Positions 1 to 8,102 of a DNA stretch of 64,000 nucleotides are shown here, one piece after another (position 1 is the stretch's first letter; each line of letters opens with the position of its first letter). The stretch is taken from contig NZ_CP030265.1 in assembly GCF_008843145.1 (NCBI RefSeq), positions 5,201,001 to 5,265,000 on the forward strand. The letters are read 5' to 3'. Under the pieces are notes generated by a model. The model did not search any database. It worked only from the letters and a program-made list of their open reading frames with translations, and was not told where the DNA came from. Both the position numbers and the translations under genes were made by a program. The stretch comes from Skermanella pratensis. GTDB lineage: Bacteria > Pseudomonadota > Alphaproteobacteria > Azospirillales > Azospirillaceae.

Positions 1-1
1 C

Positions 2-322
2 TCCAACGCGATCAAGTACACCAGGCCGGGCGGCTCGGTCCGGATCGCGACCCGGATGCGGCCCGACGGCTGCCTGGACATGAGCGTGAGCGACACAGGC
101 TGCGGCATCGACGAGCGCGACCTTGCGACGGTGATGCAGCCCTTCGGCCAGATCGACAACGCCTACAACCGGATCAGCCAGGGCACCGGGCTCGGGCTGC
201 CCCTGGCCCGCCGCCTGGTCGAGATGCACGACGGCAGGCTGGCGCTGGAAAGCAAGGTCGGCGTCGGCACCACCGCGACGGTGACCCTGCCCGCGGTCCG
301 GGTGATCGAACCGGTCGCCTGA
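2..322 (+). CDS. Sensor histidine kinase, C-terminal ATPase part (truncated by window edge)
   Basis: This is the last 106 codons of a histidine kinase whose start lies before the window. The frame opens directly with the N-box (SNAIKYT), followed by the G1 box (DTGCGI), an F-box-like QPFGQ and the G2 box (GTGLGLPLARRLVEMH), so it is the HATPase_c domain that binds ATP and phosphorylates the conserved histidine. The GGSV stretch and the GVGTTATVTLP ending are typical of the family. The sensory and dimerisation domains are not visible, so the signal is unknown. No response regulator follows; the next gene is a chemoreceptor about 160 bp away. Confidence 0.93.
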   Translation, partial: SNAIKYTRPGGSVRIATRMRPDGCLDMSVSDTGCGIDERDLATVMQPFGQIDNAYNRISQGTGLGLPLARRLVEMHDGRLALESKVGVGTTATVTLPAVRVIEPVA

Positions 323-345
323 ACGGCCGGCCTGCCCCGGACGCC

Positions 346-384
346 ACGGCCGGAAGACACGGCCGGAAGACATGGCCGGAAGAT
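346..384. repeat. Three tandem copies of a 13-bp unit
   Basis: Copies begin at 346, 359 and 372 and read ACGGCCGGAAGAC, the same again, and ATGGCCGGAAGAT. The array lies in the gap between the kinase and the chemoreceptor, just after a GC-rich inverted stretch (GGCCGG). It is too short to suggest a function and may reflect replication slippage. Confidence 0.8.
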
Positions 385-483
385 ACGGGCGAAGGAAATT
401 CCTGCACTGCGACAAAGCGTTGTTAGGCCCGAGGAACACTTCATGATAGTTCGGGTCATCCAATATGATCGCGGTGATCGGCC

Positions 484-2730
484 ATGGCCTCGCTTTCCTT
501 TTCCTTCGGCAGGTCGATCGGCGCAAGACTGACCGTCCTGATTGTCATCATGGTGGTCGGCGCCGTCGCCATCGCCGGCTTCGGCCTTCGGGAACTTCGG
601 CTCACGCTGCTCGGCGACCGCCAGGACAAGACCCGGAACCTGGTCGAGATCGCCTACGGCATCGTCGAACATTACGGCAGCATGGCCGAGCGGGGCGAGA
701 TCGGCCTCGACGCCGCCCGGGACGGGGCCAAGGCGGCGCTGCGCCGGCTGCGCTACGACGGGAAGGAGTATTTCTGGGTCAACGACATGACCCCGAGGAT
801 GGTCATGCATCCGTTCCGCCCGGACCTGGAAGGCCAGGACCTGTCCACCAGCAAGGACCCGGCCGGCAAGCTCCTGTTCGTCGAGTTCGTCCGGACGGTG
901 GAGGCGCGGGGCGCCGGCTTCGTCGATTACCTGTGGCCGCAGCCGGGCGGCACCGATCCGGTGCCCAAGCTGTCCTACGTCAAGGGCTACCAGCCGTGGG
1001 GCTGGGTGATCGGCTCCGGCATCTACATCGACGACGTCGACGCCATCTTCGGCCGGCAGGCGGCGATCACCGCGTCCATCGCGGCGGTGATCTTCACGCT
1101 GGCGGTAGTGCTGGCGCTGCGCATCGTGCGCGGCATCGTGCGGCCGATCCGGGACCTCCGGAAGGCCATGGCCGACCTGTCCGACGGCCACCTGGACGTC
1201 ACCGTGCCCGGCACGGCGGCCCGCGACGAGCTGGGCGACATGGCCCGCACCCTGGACGCCCTGAAGGAGGTCGCGGTCGCGGCGGTGCGCTCCGGCAGCG
1301 GCCTGGACCATGTCGGCTCCTGCATCATGATGGTCGACGGCGCCGGCACGGTGTTCTACGCCAACCAGGCCGTCGCGGCGCTGTTCGGCGCCTGCGCCGG
1401 GGAGATCCGCCGGACGGTTCCCGGGTTCGATCCGGGCCGGCTGGCCGGCCTGCCGATCGACGGCTTCGGAAGCCCCTCCGCCGCGCCGGGGGCCGGCCTG
1501 CACGCGGCCTTGCTGGCCGGCGGAGAGGCCGGCCTTGAGCTGGGCGGCCGCACCTTCCTGCTGATCGCCCACCCGGTCGCGGGGCGCCACGGCGAGCCGC
1601 TGGGCACGGTGGTCGAGTGGCGCGACCGGACCGATGAGCGCCGGATCGAGGCGGAGATCAGCGGCATGGTGGCGACCGCGGTGCGCGGCGACCTGTCGGC
1701 CCGCATCGCGCTTGAGGGCAAGACCGGCTTCTTCCTGACCGTCAGCGAGGGGATCAACCGGCTGGCCGACACCATCGCCGTCGTGTCGGAGGAATTGGCC
1801 GAGATGCTCGGCCACCTCGCCCGGGGCGACCTGACCCGGCGCATCGGGTCGGACTACGACGGCGTGTTCCTGCGCCTCAAGAACGACTTCAACAGCACGG
1901 CCGATACGCTGTCCGACGTGGTCGGCCGGATCGAGACGGCGGCCTCGACCATCGCGTCGGCCGCGGGCCAGGTCTCGGCCGGAAGCCGCGACCTCGCGGA
2001 ACGGACCGAGCAGCAGGTCTCCAGCCTGCGCCGCACCGCCTCCACCATGGACGGGCTGACCGCGACCGTGCACGCCAACGTCGAAACATCGGTCCGGGTG
2101 GAAGAGGCGGCAGTCGCCGCCCACGGCGCCGCCGGGCGGGGCACGGGGGTCGCCGAGGACGCCGTCGCGGCGATGCGGCGGATCGAGGACTCGTCGGCCC
2201 GGATCGGCGACATCGTCAGCATGATCGACGAGATCGCCTTCCAGACCAACCTGCTGGCGCTGAACGCCGCGGTCGAGGCGGCGCGGGCCGGCGACGCGGG
2301 CCGCGGCTTCGCCGTGGTCGCGAGCGAGGTCCGCACCCTGGCCCAGCGTTCCGCCGCCGCGTCGAAGGAGATCAAGCGGCTGATCCAGGCCAGCGGCACC
2401 GAGGTCCATGACGGCGTCGTGCTGGTCCGGGCGGCCGGGACGGCGCTGACCGACATCACCGCGTCGGTCGGCCGGGTCGCCGACCTGATGGGCCGGATTT
2501 CCCGCGCGACGGCCGAGCAGGCCAGGGGCCTGGACGAGGTCAACGGCGCCATCACCTCCATGGACTCCATGGCCCAGCAGAACGCGGCCCTGGTCGAGGA
2601 AAGCTCCGCCGCCGCCGAGTCGCTGGAGTCCCAGGCCCGCGATCTGACCAGCCTGATCAGCTTCTTCGAGCTGGACGGCGAAGCCATGGCGTCGGACCGG
2701 CAGCCGCTTCGCCGGGCGGCGCCCCTCTGA
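484..2730 (+). CDS. Methyl-accepting chemotaxis protein with single Cache sensor, HAMP and PAS-like modules
   Basis: A 748-aa chemoreceptor of the inner membrane that would signal through CheW/CheA. A first membrane helix (about residues 14-36) precedes a periplasmic single-Cache (sCache_2-like) domain of about 155 residues containing the typical YFWVND and [14 protein letters not shown] motifs. A second membrane helix (about 197-217) leads to a HAMP domain, then a PAS-like region (about 270-390; ends [11 protein letters not shown]), a second HAMP-like segment and the signalling domain, whose hairpin tip contains [20 protein letters not shown]. The sCache_2 family commonly senses small organic acids, but the ligand here is unknown. 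There is no strong ribosome-binding site; the ATG at 484 fits the start of the N-terminal helix. Confidence 0.93.
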   Translation: MASLSFSFGRSIGARLTVLIVIMVVGAVAIAGFGLRELRLTLLGDRQDKTRNLVEIAYGIVEHYGSMAERGEIGLDAARDGAKAALRRLRYDGKEYFWVNDMTPRMVMHPFRPDLEGQDLSTSKDPAGKLLFVEFVRTVEARGAGFVDYLWPQPGGTDPVPKLSYVKGYQPWGWVIGSGIYIDDVDAIFGRQAAITASIAAVIFTLAVVLALRIVRGIVRPIRDLRKAMADLSDGHLDVTVPGTAARDELGDMARTLDALKEVAVAAVRSGSGLDHVGSCIMMVDGAGTVFYANQAVAALFGACAGEIRRTVPGFDPGRLAGLPIDGFGSPSAAPGAGLHAALLAGGEAGLELGGRTFLLIAHPVAGRHGEPLGTVVEWRDRTDERRIEAEISGMVATAVRGDLSARIALEGKTGFFLTVSEGINRLADTIAVVSEELAEMLGHLARGDLTRRIGSDYDGVFLRLKNDFNSTADTLSDVVGRIETAASTIASAAGQVSAGSRDLAERTEQQVSSLRRTASTMDGLTATVHANVETSVRVEEAAVAAHGAAGRGTGVAEDAVAAMRRIEDSSARIGDIVSMIDEIAFQTNLLALNAAVEAARAGDAGRGFAVVASEVRTLAQRSAAASKEIKRLIQASGTEVHDGVVLVRAAGTALTDITASVGRVADLMGRISRATAEQARGLDEVNGAITSMDSMAQQNAALVEESSAAAESLESQARDLTSLISFFELDGEAMASDRQPLRRAAPL

Positions 2731-2737
2731 ACCCGAA

Positions 2738-2753
2738 AAAGTATTAATACTTT
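2738..2753. promoter_or_regulatory. AT-rich 16-bp perfect palindrome between chemoreceptor and RTX gene
   Basis: AAAGTATTAATACTTT is a perfect palindrome, followed by CTTAC. It stands out in GC-rich surroundings and lies 65-80 bp upstream of the RTX gene. It could be an operator or a weak terminator of the chemoreceptor gene. The overlapping TTAA-N7-TTAC is one base short of the CtrA consensus TTAA-N7-TTAA; this is suggestive only. Confidence 0.35.
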
Positions 2754-2818
2754 CTTACAGAAGATTTGCGCACCCGGATATGAAAGACTATCCTTTCGAT
2801 AACCGGGGACCGACGATA

Positions 2819-3787
2819 ATGGCGCTCATCCAAGGCACAAGTAATTCCGAGACACTGTACGGAACCACCGGCGCCGACAGCATGTACGGCCAGGGAGGGA
2901 ACGACAGCCTTTACGGCCGCTCCGGCGACGATCAGATTTGGGGCGGGGCCGGTGACGACAGGTTACTTGGGGAGTCGGGGAACGATACTCTGTATGGGGA
3001 GGACGGCAACGACACCCTCCATGGCGGCACCGGCGTCTCCCATCTCTATGGCGGCGCCGGAAACGACAGGCTCATCTACGATCCGAGCGCGGGAAACATC
3101 GCGACGATCCGGACCTCCCTGGCGGCCAGCCAGCTCAACGGCGATGCCGGCACCGACACCCTGGCCGTGATCAACCGGACGACCTACACCTCCGGAACGG
3201 CGGCCCAACCGGTCGAGGCGCCGGCCCAGACTTACGTCTATATCGACGCAAAGGGCTCCGGCCGCATCCTGTTCACCAAGCCCGACTCGCAGTGGGACGA
3301 GTCCAGCATCACCGTCGGCAACTTCAAGGGCATCGAGAAGATCACGGTGAGCGGCGCCGGCGGCCTCAGCTTCGCCGGCGGCTTCCACGAAAGCACGGGC
3401 ATCGACATCACCGGCACCTCGGGCGACGACACGTTCCGCAGCAACTACGGGTCCGACACCATGCGGGGCGGAGCGGGAGACGACGTCTTCCATATCGGCG
3501 GCGGAGGCAACGACAGGGTCTACTCGAACGCCGACGACGCCGACAGCTTCCACCTGAACTTCTTCGACCCGGGCTCCCACACCATCACCGGGTTCAACGG
3601 CGCCGGCGTCGCAGGAGGCGACCGCCTCTTCATCGACGCGGACGCCTCCCTCAAGACGTCGGTGTCCATCAGCGAACATGCCGGAAAAACGACGATGACG
3701 CTGACCAACCACGACTGGGGCACGGTCGGCACCTGCGTGATCGACAAGGTCGGCCTGGTCGAAGGGATCGACTACTTCTACGTCTGA
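2819..3787 (+). CDS. RTX (haemolysin-type calcium-binding repeat) protein, probably secreted
   Basis: About 322 residues from the ATG at 2819, preferred because GGGGA lies about 10 bases upstream; an in-frame ATG at 2780 lacks such a site. Residues about 5-75 contain at least six nonapeptide repeats of the GGxGxD type (for example GQGGND, GRSGDD, GGAGDD, GESGND, GEDGND, GGAGND), and a second small set lies near residue 210 (GTSGDD, GGAGDD, GGGGND). These repeats bind calcium and fold outside the cell after type I secretion. The remainder has no recognised catalytic motif. There is no N-terminal signal peptide, as expected for a type I substrate. No ABC exporter or membrane-fusion gene is nearby, so the secretion apparatus must be elsewhere. 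Confidence 0.85.
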   Translation: MALIQGTSNSETLYGTTGADSMYGQGGNDSLYGRSGDDQIWGGAGDDRLLGESGNDTLYGEDGNDTLHGGTGVSHLYGGAGNDRLIYDPSAGNIATIRTSLAASQLNGDAGTDTLAVINRTTYTSGTAAQPVEAPAQTYVYIDAKGSGRILFTKPDSQWDESSITVGNFKGIEKITVSGAGGLSFAGGFHESTGIDITGTSGDDTFRSNYGSDTMRGGAGDDVFHIGGGGNDRVYSNADDADSFHLNFFDPGSHTITGFNGAGVAGGDRLFIDADASLKTSVSISEHAGKTTMTLTNHDWGTVGTCVIDKVGLVEGIDYFYV

Positions 3788-3818
3788 TCCCGTCCGCCGG
3801 CTCCGACAAGCCCGACGG

Positions 3819-3937
3819 CGCGGAGTTCCGTAGGTCGGCCTTCGCCCGCCAGGGCGAACGCCGACACCGCGCAACGACGCTCCGGCCATGATGTCGGCGT
3901 CGGCCTTCGGCCGAGGCCGACCTACGGCGACTCCGCC
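3819..3937. repeat. Dispersed 119-bp repeat with inverted ends, copy 1
   Basis: Both ends carry inverted copies of a CCGTAGGTCGGCC core flanked by GCGGAGT. The interior has two hairpin-forming stretches (TTCGCCC...GGGCGAA and TCGGCC...GGCCGA). A copy in the opposite orientation is at 9319-9432. This copy lies between two convergent genes (RTX gene and esterase), where it might also help end transcription. Confidence 0.85.
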
Positions 3938-3942
3938 CCCGC

Positions 3943-4755
3943 TCAGCCGTCCAGAAAGGCCAGGACGCTGTCGACGAAGCGGTCGGGCTGCTCCGCATGC
4001 AGCCAGTGCCCCGCATCGGCGATTCCTTCGATCCGGGCGTTCGGGAACAGCCTCCGGATCTCCTCATGGTGGGACGGCCGGACATAGTCCGACCGTTCCC
4101 CGTGCAGGAACAGCGTCGGCTTGTCGAAGCTGTGCCCGGCAAGGTCACCGGTCGGGAAGGCCGTCAGTTCGTCCATCCGGTCGCCCAGCGCCTTCAGGTT
4201 GATCCGCCAGGAGAACGCGCCGTTCTCGGCCACCAGGTTCTGCAACAGGAAGCTTCGGATCGGCGCCTCCGGGATGGACGACGCCAGCTGCGCATCGACC
4301 TCCCCCCGCCGGGTGACTCCCGACAGGTCGACCGCCCGCATCGCCTCCACATAGGGCATCAGCGTGTGCCGGTAGCTGACCGGCGCGATATCGGCGACGA
4401 CCAGCTTGTCCACCAGGTCGGGCCGGGTCAGCGCCAGCACCATGGCGGCCTTGCCGCCCATGCTGTGGCCGAGCAGCGAAACCGGCCCGAGCCCCTTGCC
4501 CCCGGTCTTTTCCTCTATGTAGCCGCCCACGTCGTCGGCCATGTCGGCGTAGCTCATGTCGTCCGACCAGGGCGAGCCGCCGTGGTTGCGCATGTCGAGC
4601 GCGTGGACCCGATGCCCGGCGCCCAGCCGCTTCGCCACCGTGTTCCAGTTCCGGGCCGAGCCGAACAGCCCGTGCAGCACCACAAACGGCGCGCCCTCCC
4701 CGGCCTCGAAGCCTGTCAGCGTCACTCCCATGGGTCCGATATCCTTCCTGTCCAA
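3943..4755 (-). CDS. Alpha/beta-hydrolase, YbfF-like esterase
   Basis: A 270-aa single-domain alpha/beta-hydrolase. Visible elements are the oxyanion HGLFGSARNW motif near residue 28, the nucleophile elbow GHSMGG (serine near residue 98), an acidic residue after the FLHGERSDY strand and the C-terminal catalytic histidine in DAGHWLHAEQP. The order and spacing match the cytosolic YbfF/abhydrolase_6 esterases, acting on short acyl esters or thioesters. An internal methionine at residue 9 is an alternative start. The gene is convergent with the RTX gene. Confidence 0.88.
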   Translation of the reverse strand: MDRKDIGPMGVTLTGFEAGEGAPFVVLHGLFGSARNWNTVAKRLGAGHRVHALDMRNHGGSPWSDDMSYADMADDVGGYIEEKTGGKGLGPVSLLGHSMGGKAAMVLALTRPDLVDKLVVADIAPVSYRHTLMPYVEAMRAVDLSGVTRRGEVDAQLASSIPEAPIRSFLLQNLVAENGAFSWRINLKALGDRMDELTAFPTGDLAGHSFDKPTLFLHGERSDYVRPSHHEEIRRLFPNARIEGIADAGHWLHAEQPDRFVDSVLAFLDG

Positions 4756-5265
4756 GCCGGCACACCCGAATCGATCACCCCGGATGTATCCGCCGACGCG
4801 ACCAAGATCCAGAGCACCTTAACAACCGCTACACCTGTTATACATACCGGATCGATCTTCGGGGACACCTTCATGGGGTGGCTGAACGTCTTCTTCCTGA
4901 TCAACGGTGGCTGAGGAAAAACCGGGAAAACGGAGGAAAAACGGGGTCAGAGTCGTTTTCCGGTTCGGGGAAACGGGGTCAGAGTCGTTTTCCGGTTTGC
5001 GAATCGCTCCGAAACAGCAAGAGAAGCCCCGGTAAAATACTCTGACCCCATTTGGCACTTCATCCTTGAGTTGATCCGATGAGCCCAGGCGGCTCCGAAG
5101 AAGCAAGAGCAGCCTCGGTACAGGGAAGGATCAGGACCAGCTCCACCTTCATGCCATCCCAGGTCTGCCAAGATGAGCCTGCGGCGTCCTGACGCGCGAC
5201 ATTCAGACTGAGCGACAGCCATCTCATTAAATCTCATTATGTCTTTTGTATCAATGGGTTAGCGG
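4756..5265. other. Non-coding stretch before the IS element; includes the disconnected upstream region of the peroxidase gene
   Basis: About 510 bp without a convincing gene. The middle part is the repeat cluster described separately. Joining the last bases here to 6973 across the IS restores the original upstream sequence of the cytochrome c peroxidase gene, so the promoter of that gene is expected within about 5150-5265. No clear -35/-10 pair stands out. Confidence 0.6.
4940..5125. repeat. REP-like cluster built on GGGGTCAGAGT
   Basis: Two direct copies of CGGGGTCAGAGTCGTTTTCC begin near 4941 and 4974. An inverted copy (ACTCTGACCCCATTT) sits at about 5039. Two related longer segments (GCTCCGAA..AGCAAGAG..GCC at about 5007 and 5092) form an imperfect direct repeat. 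Sequences of this type are often found around REP-associated IS200-like transposases, from family knowledge, but no such transposase gene is present. Confidence 0.65.
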
Positions 5266-5273
5266 AATAATCT

Positions 5274-6964
5274 GTACCTGGAGCAAAAGGCCGGGCGTTC
5301 AGGCTGTTGCTGAGCGCATCCTAATGAGGTTGGGCAAGTACGGGGCATCGGCTCCGGGAACGCCAACGCGATGGCCGAGATAGTTCCAGAAGGAGACGCC
5401 GAGCTTCGTGCAGGACAGCAGCAGGCCGGCGAAGGCGTCCCGGCACTCGCGTCCCTGATCGGAGCGGGTACCGCCGGAGATCTTGCGCTTGATCACCTGT
5501 GGGCGCAGGTCGCGCTCCGAGCCGTTGGTATTGAGCGGCACCTCGGGGCGGTCGAGCACGACCAGCAGTTCATCCTTGTTCGACCGCAGCCGCTCCAATA
5601 ACCGGTCGAGCGTCGCGAACCCGGTGCGCCGTCGGAAGATCCGGTCAAAGCGTGCCCGTAGCTGTCCGCGCCGTCTTTTGTCGGGATCGCGACGATAAGC
5701 CTTGAGATCGGCGTAGAACCACCAGACCAGGCTGCGCAGGCGTTGCTGGGCCTGGAGGTGCTTGTCGGTGAAGGTGTCGAGCTTATGGATCAGCCGCTCG
5801 GCGTGGACCCAGCACAGGGCATGGCGCCCGACGGCGAACTGCCCCGCGTCGTCGGACAGGACCACGGTGTCGGGCAACAGGCCATGGGCCTTGATCGCGC
5901 CCCACACCGCTCCTTCGGTGGCGACCAGCACCGGATCGGGCGTCACAGCCAGCGTCGTGATCCCGAGCCGCTCCAGATGCCGGATCCACGCCTCCTCGTC
6001 GGCGAACCGATGCTCGGGATCGGCCTCCAGCCGGGCGACCACCGATCCCGCCAGCGCGCGCCGACGCATGTAGTCCAGCGCCTCGGCGTTGATCACGTAG
6101 TCGCCGTATCCGGCGCGCAGCACCGTCAGGAAATTCAGCCGGCTCTTGGAGCCTGTGGTGGCGAAGGCGGCAAAGTTGTCGTTGCCGATCTGGGTGCAGA
6201 AGCCGTTCCGGTGTTTGTGCCGCGCACCTGTGTCATCGACGCTGATCCAGGCGGCGGTTTCCAGTCCGGCCCGCAGCACCGCGCGGGCTTCGTCCAGAAA
6301 GGCGCCGTTGCCCGCGTTCAACAGGCGGACCACCTGACGCTTGGAAATGTCGATGCCAAATGCCCGGAGCTGGGTGACCAGCCGCGGCATCGTTACCTGG
6401 CCCTGATGATATTGCAGCAGCACGAAACGGCGCAGTTCCGGCCCAAAGTGGCCGGTGATCCCGGCCGGCATCGGCGCTGTCACCGTCCTGCCGTCCGGCG
6501 TTTTCCAGCGTTCACGGCGGATGCGAACGACATGCGGGCGCAGCTCGAGATCCTGGACGACGAAGTCCTCGTAACTTTTGAAGCGCGAGCCGGTCGGCAC
6601 GTCAGCCTTGATGATCCGGTCCTCGTGGATGACCAGCCGCTCGGTCTTACGGCGCTTCCTCCCGCGCCGACTGTCGGTGCCCTCCGGCTTAGGCTCGGTC
6701 TTCCGCTCCATGCCGCTCGGACGGATCGCCGGCCGACCCTTCACGCCCTTGAGTGCGGCGATCTCCGCTCGCAAGTCCGCAATCGCCTGCTTAAGCGCGG
6801 CATTCTCTGCCAGCAGGCGTTCGGTCAGGGCTTCAAGGTCGCCGCGCGACAGGCCGGAAAGTGAAAGTTTCTCAGGGGCGGACACATCAGGAAAGATGGC
6901 GCCAGCGCCGATCACAACCAACCCCAGCACGCCTCATGCCTGCCCGGCCTTTTGCCCCAAGTAC
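5274..6964 (-). mobile_element. Complete IS66-family insertion sequence, 1691 bp, with 8-bp target duplications
   Basis: The left end reads GTACCTGGAGCAAAAGGCC and the right end, read inward, GTACTTGGGGCAAAAGGCC; the inverted repeats match at 21 of 23 positions. Directly outside both ends is the same 8-bp sequence AATAATCT (5266-5273 and 6965-6972), the target duplication length typical of IS66 elements. The single internal gene is a full-length transposase without tnpA/tnpB helper genes, the arrangement I associate with the ISBst12 subgroup. Exact duplications and an intact gene indicate a recent insertion. Confidence 0.95.
5299..6930 (-). CDS. IS66-family transposase
   Basis: A 543-aa DDE transposase filling the element. 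The N-terminus has a leucine-rich coiled coil (about residues 30-62), then a basic segment rich in arginine and lysine. The catalytic core shows the first Asp in SVDDTGARH, the second in LSDDAGQF, and the glutamate in NTNGSERDLRPQ, as in IS66 TnpC proteins; CWVHAERLIHKL is also characteristic. Translation starts at a GTG (6930) close to the right inverted repeat. The frame is intact, so the element may be mobile. Confidence 0.93.
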   Translation of the reverse strand: MLGLVVIGAGAIFPDVSAPEKLSLSGLSRGDLEALTERLLAENAALKQAIADLRAEIAALKGVKGRPAIRPSGMERKTEPKPEGTDSRRGRKRRKTERLVIHEDRIIKADVPTGSRFKSYEDFVVQDLELRPHVVRIRRERWKTPDGRTVTAPMPAGITGHFGPELRRFVLLQYHQGQVTMPRLVTQLRAFGIDISKRQVVRLLNAGNGAFLDEARAVLRAGLETAAWISVDDTGARHKHRNGFCTQIGNDNFAAFATTGSKSRLNFLTVLRAGYGDYVINAEALDYMRRRALAGSVVARLEADPEHRFADEEAWIRHLERLGITTLAVTPDPVLVATEGAVWGAIKAHGLLPDTVVLSDDAGQFAVGRHALCWVHAERLIHKLDTFTDKHLQAQQRLRSLVWWFYADLKAYRRDPDKRRRGQLRARFDRIFRRRTGFATLDRLLERLRSNKDELLVVLDRPEVPLNTNGSERDLRPQVIKRKISGGTRSDQGRECRDAFAGLLLSCTKLGVSFWNYLGHRVGVPGADAPYLPNLIRMRSATA

Positions 6965-6991
6965 AATAATCTTTTGTTTGGGAGAAATAAA

Positions 6992-7993
6992 ATGTCGAAG
7001 CATGTCGCGTTCTCGTTGGTCGCCGCCATTATCCTGGCGCCGGCCGTGGGCGCCGCACCGGCGGGCGCCTCCGAACCGATCCAGCCGATCGAGCCGGCGA
7101 AGATCACGTCTCCCGCCATGGTCGAACTCGGCAAAAAGCTCTTCTTCGACCCCCGCCTGTCCAAGTCCGGTTTCATTTCGTGCAACTCGTGCCACAACCT
7201 GTCCATGGGCGGCACGGACAACCTCAAGACCTCGATCGGCCACAACTGGCAACAGGGGCCGATCAACGCGCCGACGGTGCTGAACTCCAGCCTGAACGTG
7301 GCGCAGTTCTGGGACGGCCGCGCGCTGACCTTGCAGGATCAGGCCGGCGGCCCGATCGCCAACCCCGGTGAAATGGCTTCCTCCCACGCGCTGGCCATCT
7401 CCGTCCTTCAATCGATCCCGGCCTATGTCGCCGAGTTCAAGGCCGTGTTCGGCACCGAGACGGTGACCATCGCCGAGGTCACCAAGGCAATCGCCACCTT
7501 CGAGGAAACCCTCGTCACCCCGAACTCGCGCTTCGACAAGTGGCTGAAGGGCGACAAGACGGCGCTGACCAACGCCGAGCTGGAAGGCTACGAACTGTTC
7601 ACGGACTCGGGCTGCACCGCCTGCCACAACGGTTCGGCGGCCGGCGGCAACACCTTCCAGAAGATGGGCGTGGTAGAGCCCTACCAGTCGACGAGCCCGG
7701 CCGAGGGCCGGGTCGCCGTGACCAAGGAGGAGGCGGACCGCTTCAACTTCAAGGTCCCGACCCTGCGCAACGTCGAGCTGACCTACCCGTATTTCCACGA
7801 CGGCGAGGCCGCAACGCTCACCCAGGCGGTGGACACCATGGGCCGCATCCAGCTCGGCCGGAAGTTCACCGAGGCTGAGAACGCCAAGATCGTGGCGTTC
7901 CTGAAGACCCTGACGGGTGATCAGCCGGACTTCAAGCTGCCGATCCTGCCTCCCTCGACGGACAAGACCCCGCGGCCCGAGCCGTTCAACTGA
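6992..7993 (+). CDS. Di-heme cytochrome c peroxidase (CcpA/MauG family), periplasmic
   Basis: A 333-aa protein starting at ATG 6992, preceded by GGGAGA at a good distance; the longer frame reading in from the IS is an artefact. Residues 1-26 are a signal peptide ending near AGAS. Two c-type heme motifs are visible, CNSCH (about residue 65) and CTACH (about 205), in the order of bacterial cytochrome c peroxidases that reduce hydrogen peroxide to water with electrons from small cytochromes. FFDPRLS, NAPTVLNSS and VPTLRNVELTYPYFHDG are family signatures. The IS66 element separates the coding region from its original upstream sequence, leaving 27 bp of native leader, so expression may be altered or driven from the IS. 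Confidence 0.93.
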   Translation: MSKHVAFSLVAAIILAPAVGAAPAGASEPIQPIEPAKITSPAMVELGKKLFFDPRLSKSGFISCNSCHNLSMGGTDNLKTSIGHNWQQGPINAPTVLNSSLNVAQFWDGRALTLQDQAGGPIANPGEMASSHALAISVLQSIPAYVAEFKAVFGTETVTIAEVTKAIATFEETLVTPNSRFDKWLKGDKTALTNAELEGYELFTDSGCTACHNGSAAGGNTFQKMGVVEPYQSTSPAEGRVAVTKEEADRFNFKVPTLRNVELTYPYFHDGEAATLTQAVDTMGRIQLGRKFTEAENAKIVAFLKTLTGDQPDFKLPILPPSTDKTPRPEPFN

Positions 7994-8024
7994 CCGCAGG
8001 GGCGGATGAAGGGTTTGAGACGAA

Positions 8025-8054
8025 GGGCCGGGCGGTAGCGCCGCCGCCCGGCCC
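8025..8054 (+). terminator. Strong GC hairpin after the peroxidase gene
   Basis: An 11-bp perfect stem (GGGCCGGGCGG with CCGCCCGGCCC) with an 8-base loop, about 30 bp after the stop codon and 50 bp before the cytochrome gene. The T-rich tail is weak (GGTTCTTCCC), so it may attenuate rather than stop transcription. Confidence 0.55.
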
Positions 8055-8102
8055 GGTTCTTCCCGGAGGCATTCCCGGGAGCATTCACAACGGACGTTCG
8101 GC

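Noticed and set aside
163-2409. Long antisense frame opposite the chemoreceptor (748 codons)
   Set aside because: It mirrors the GC-rich coding frame of the receptor, is extremely Arg/Gly/Asp-rich and has no domain; a typical shadow frame in high-GC DNA.
6578-6991. N-terminal extension of the peroxidase frame into the IS element
   Set aside because: The extension is antisense to the transposase gene; the peroxidase signal peptide and ribosome site define the start at 6992.
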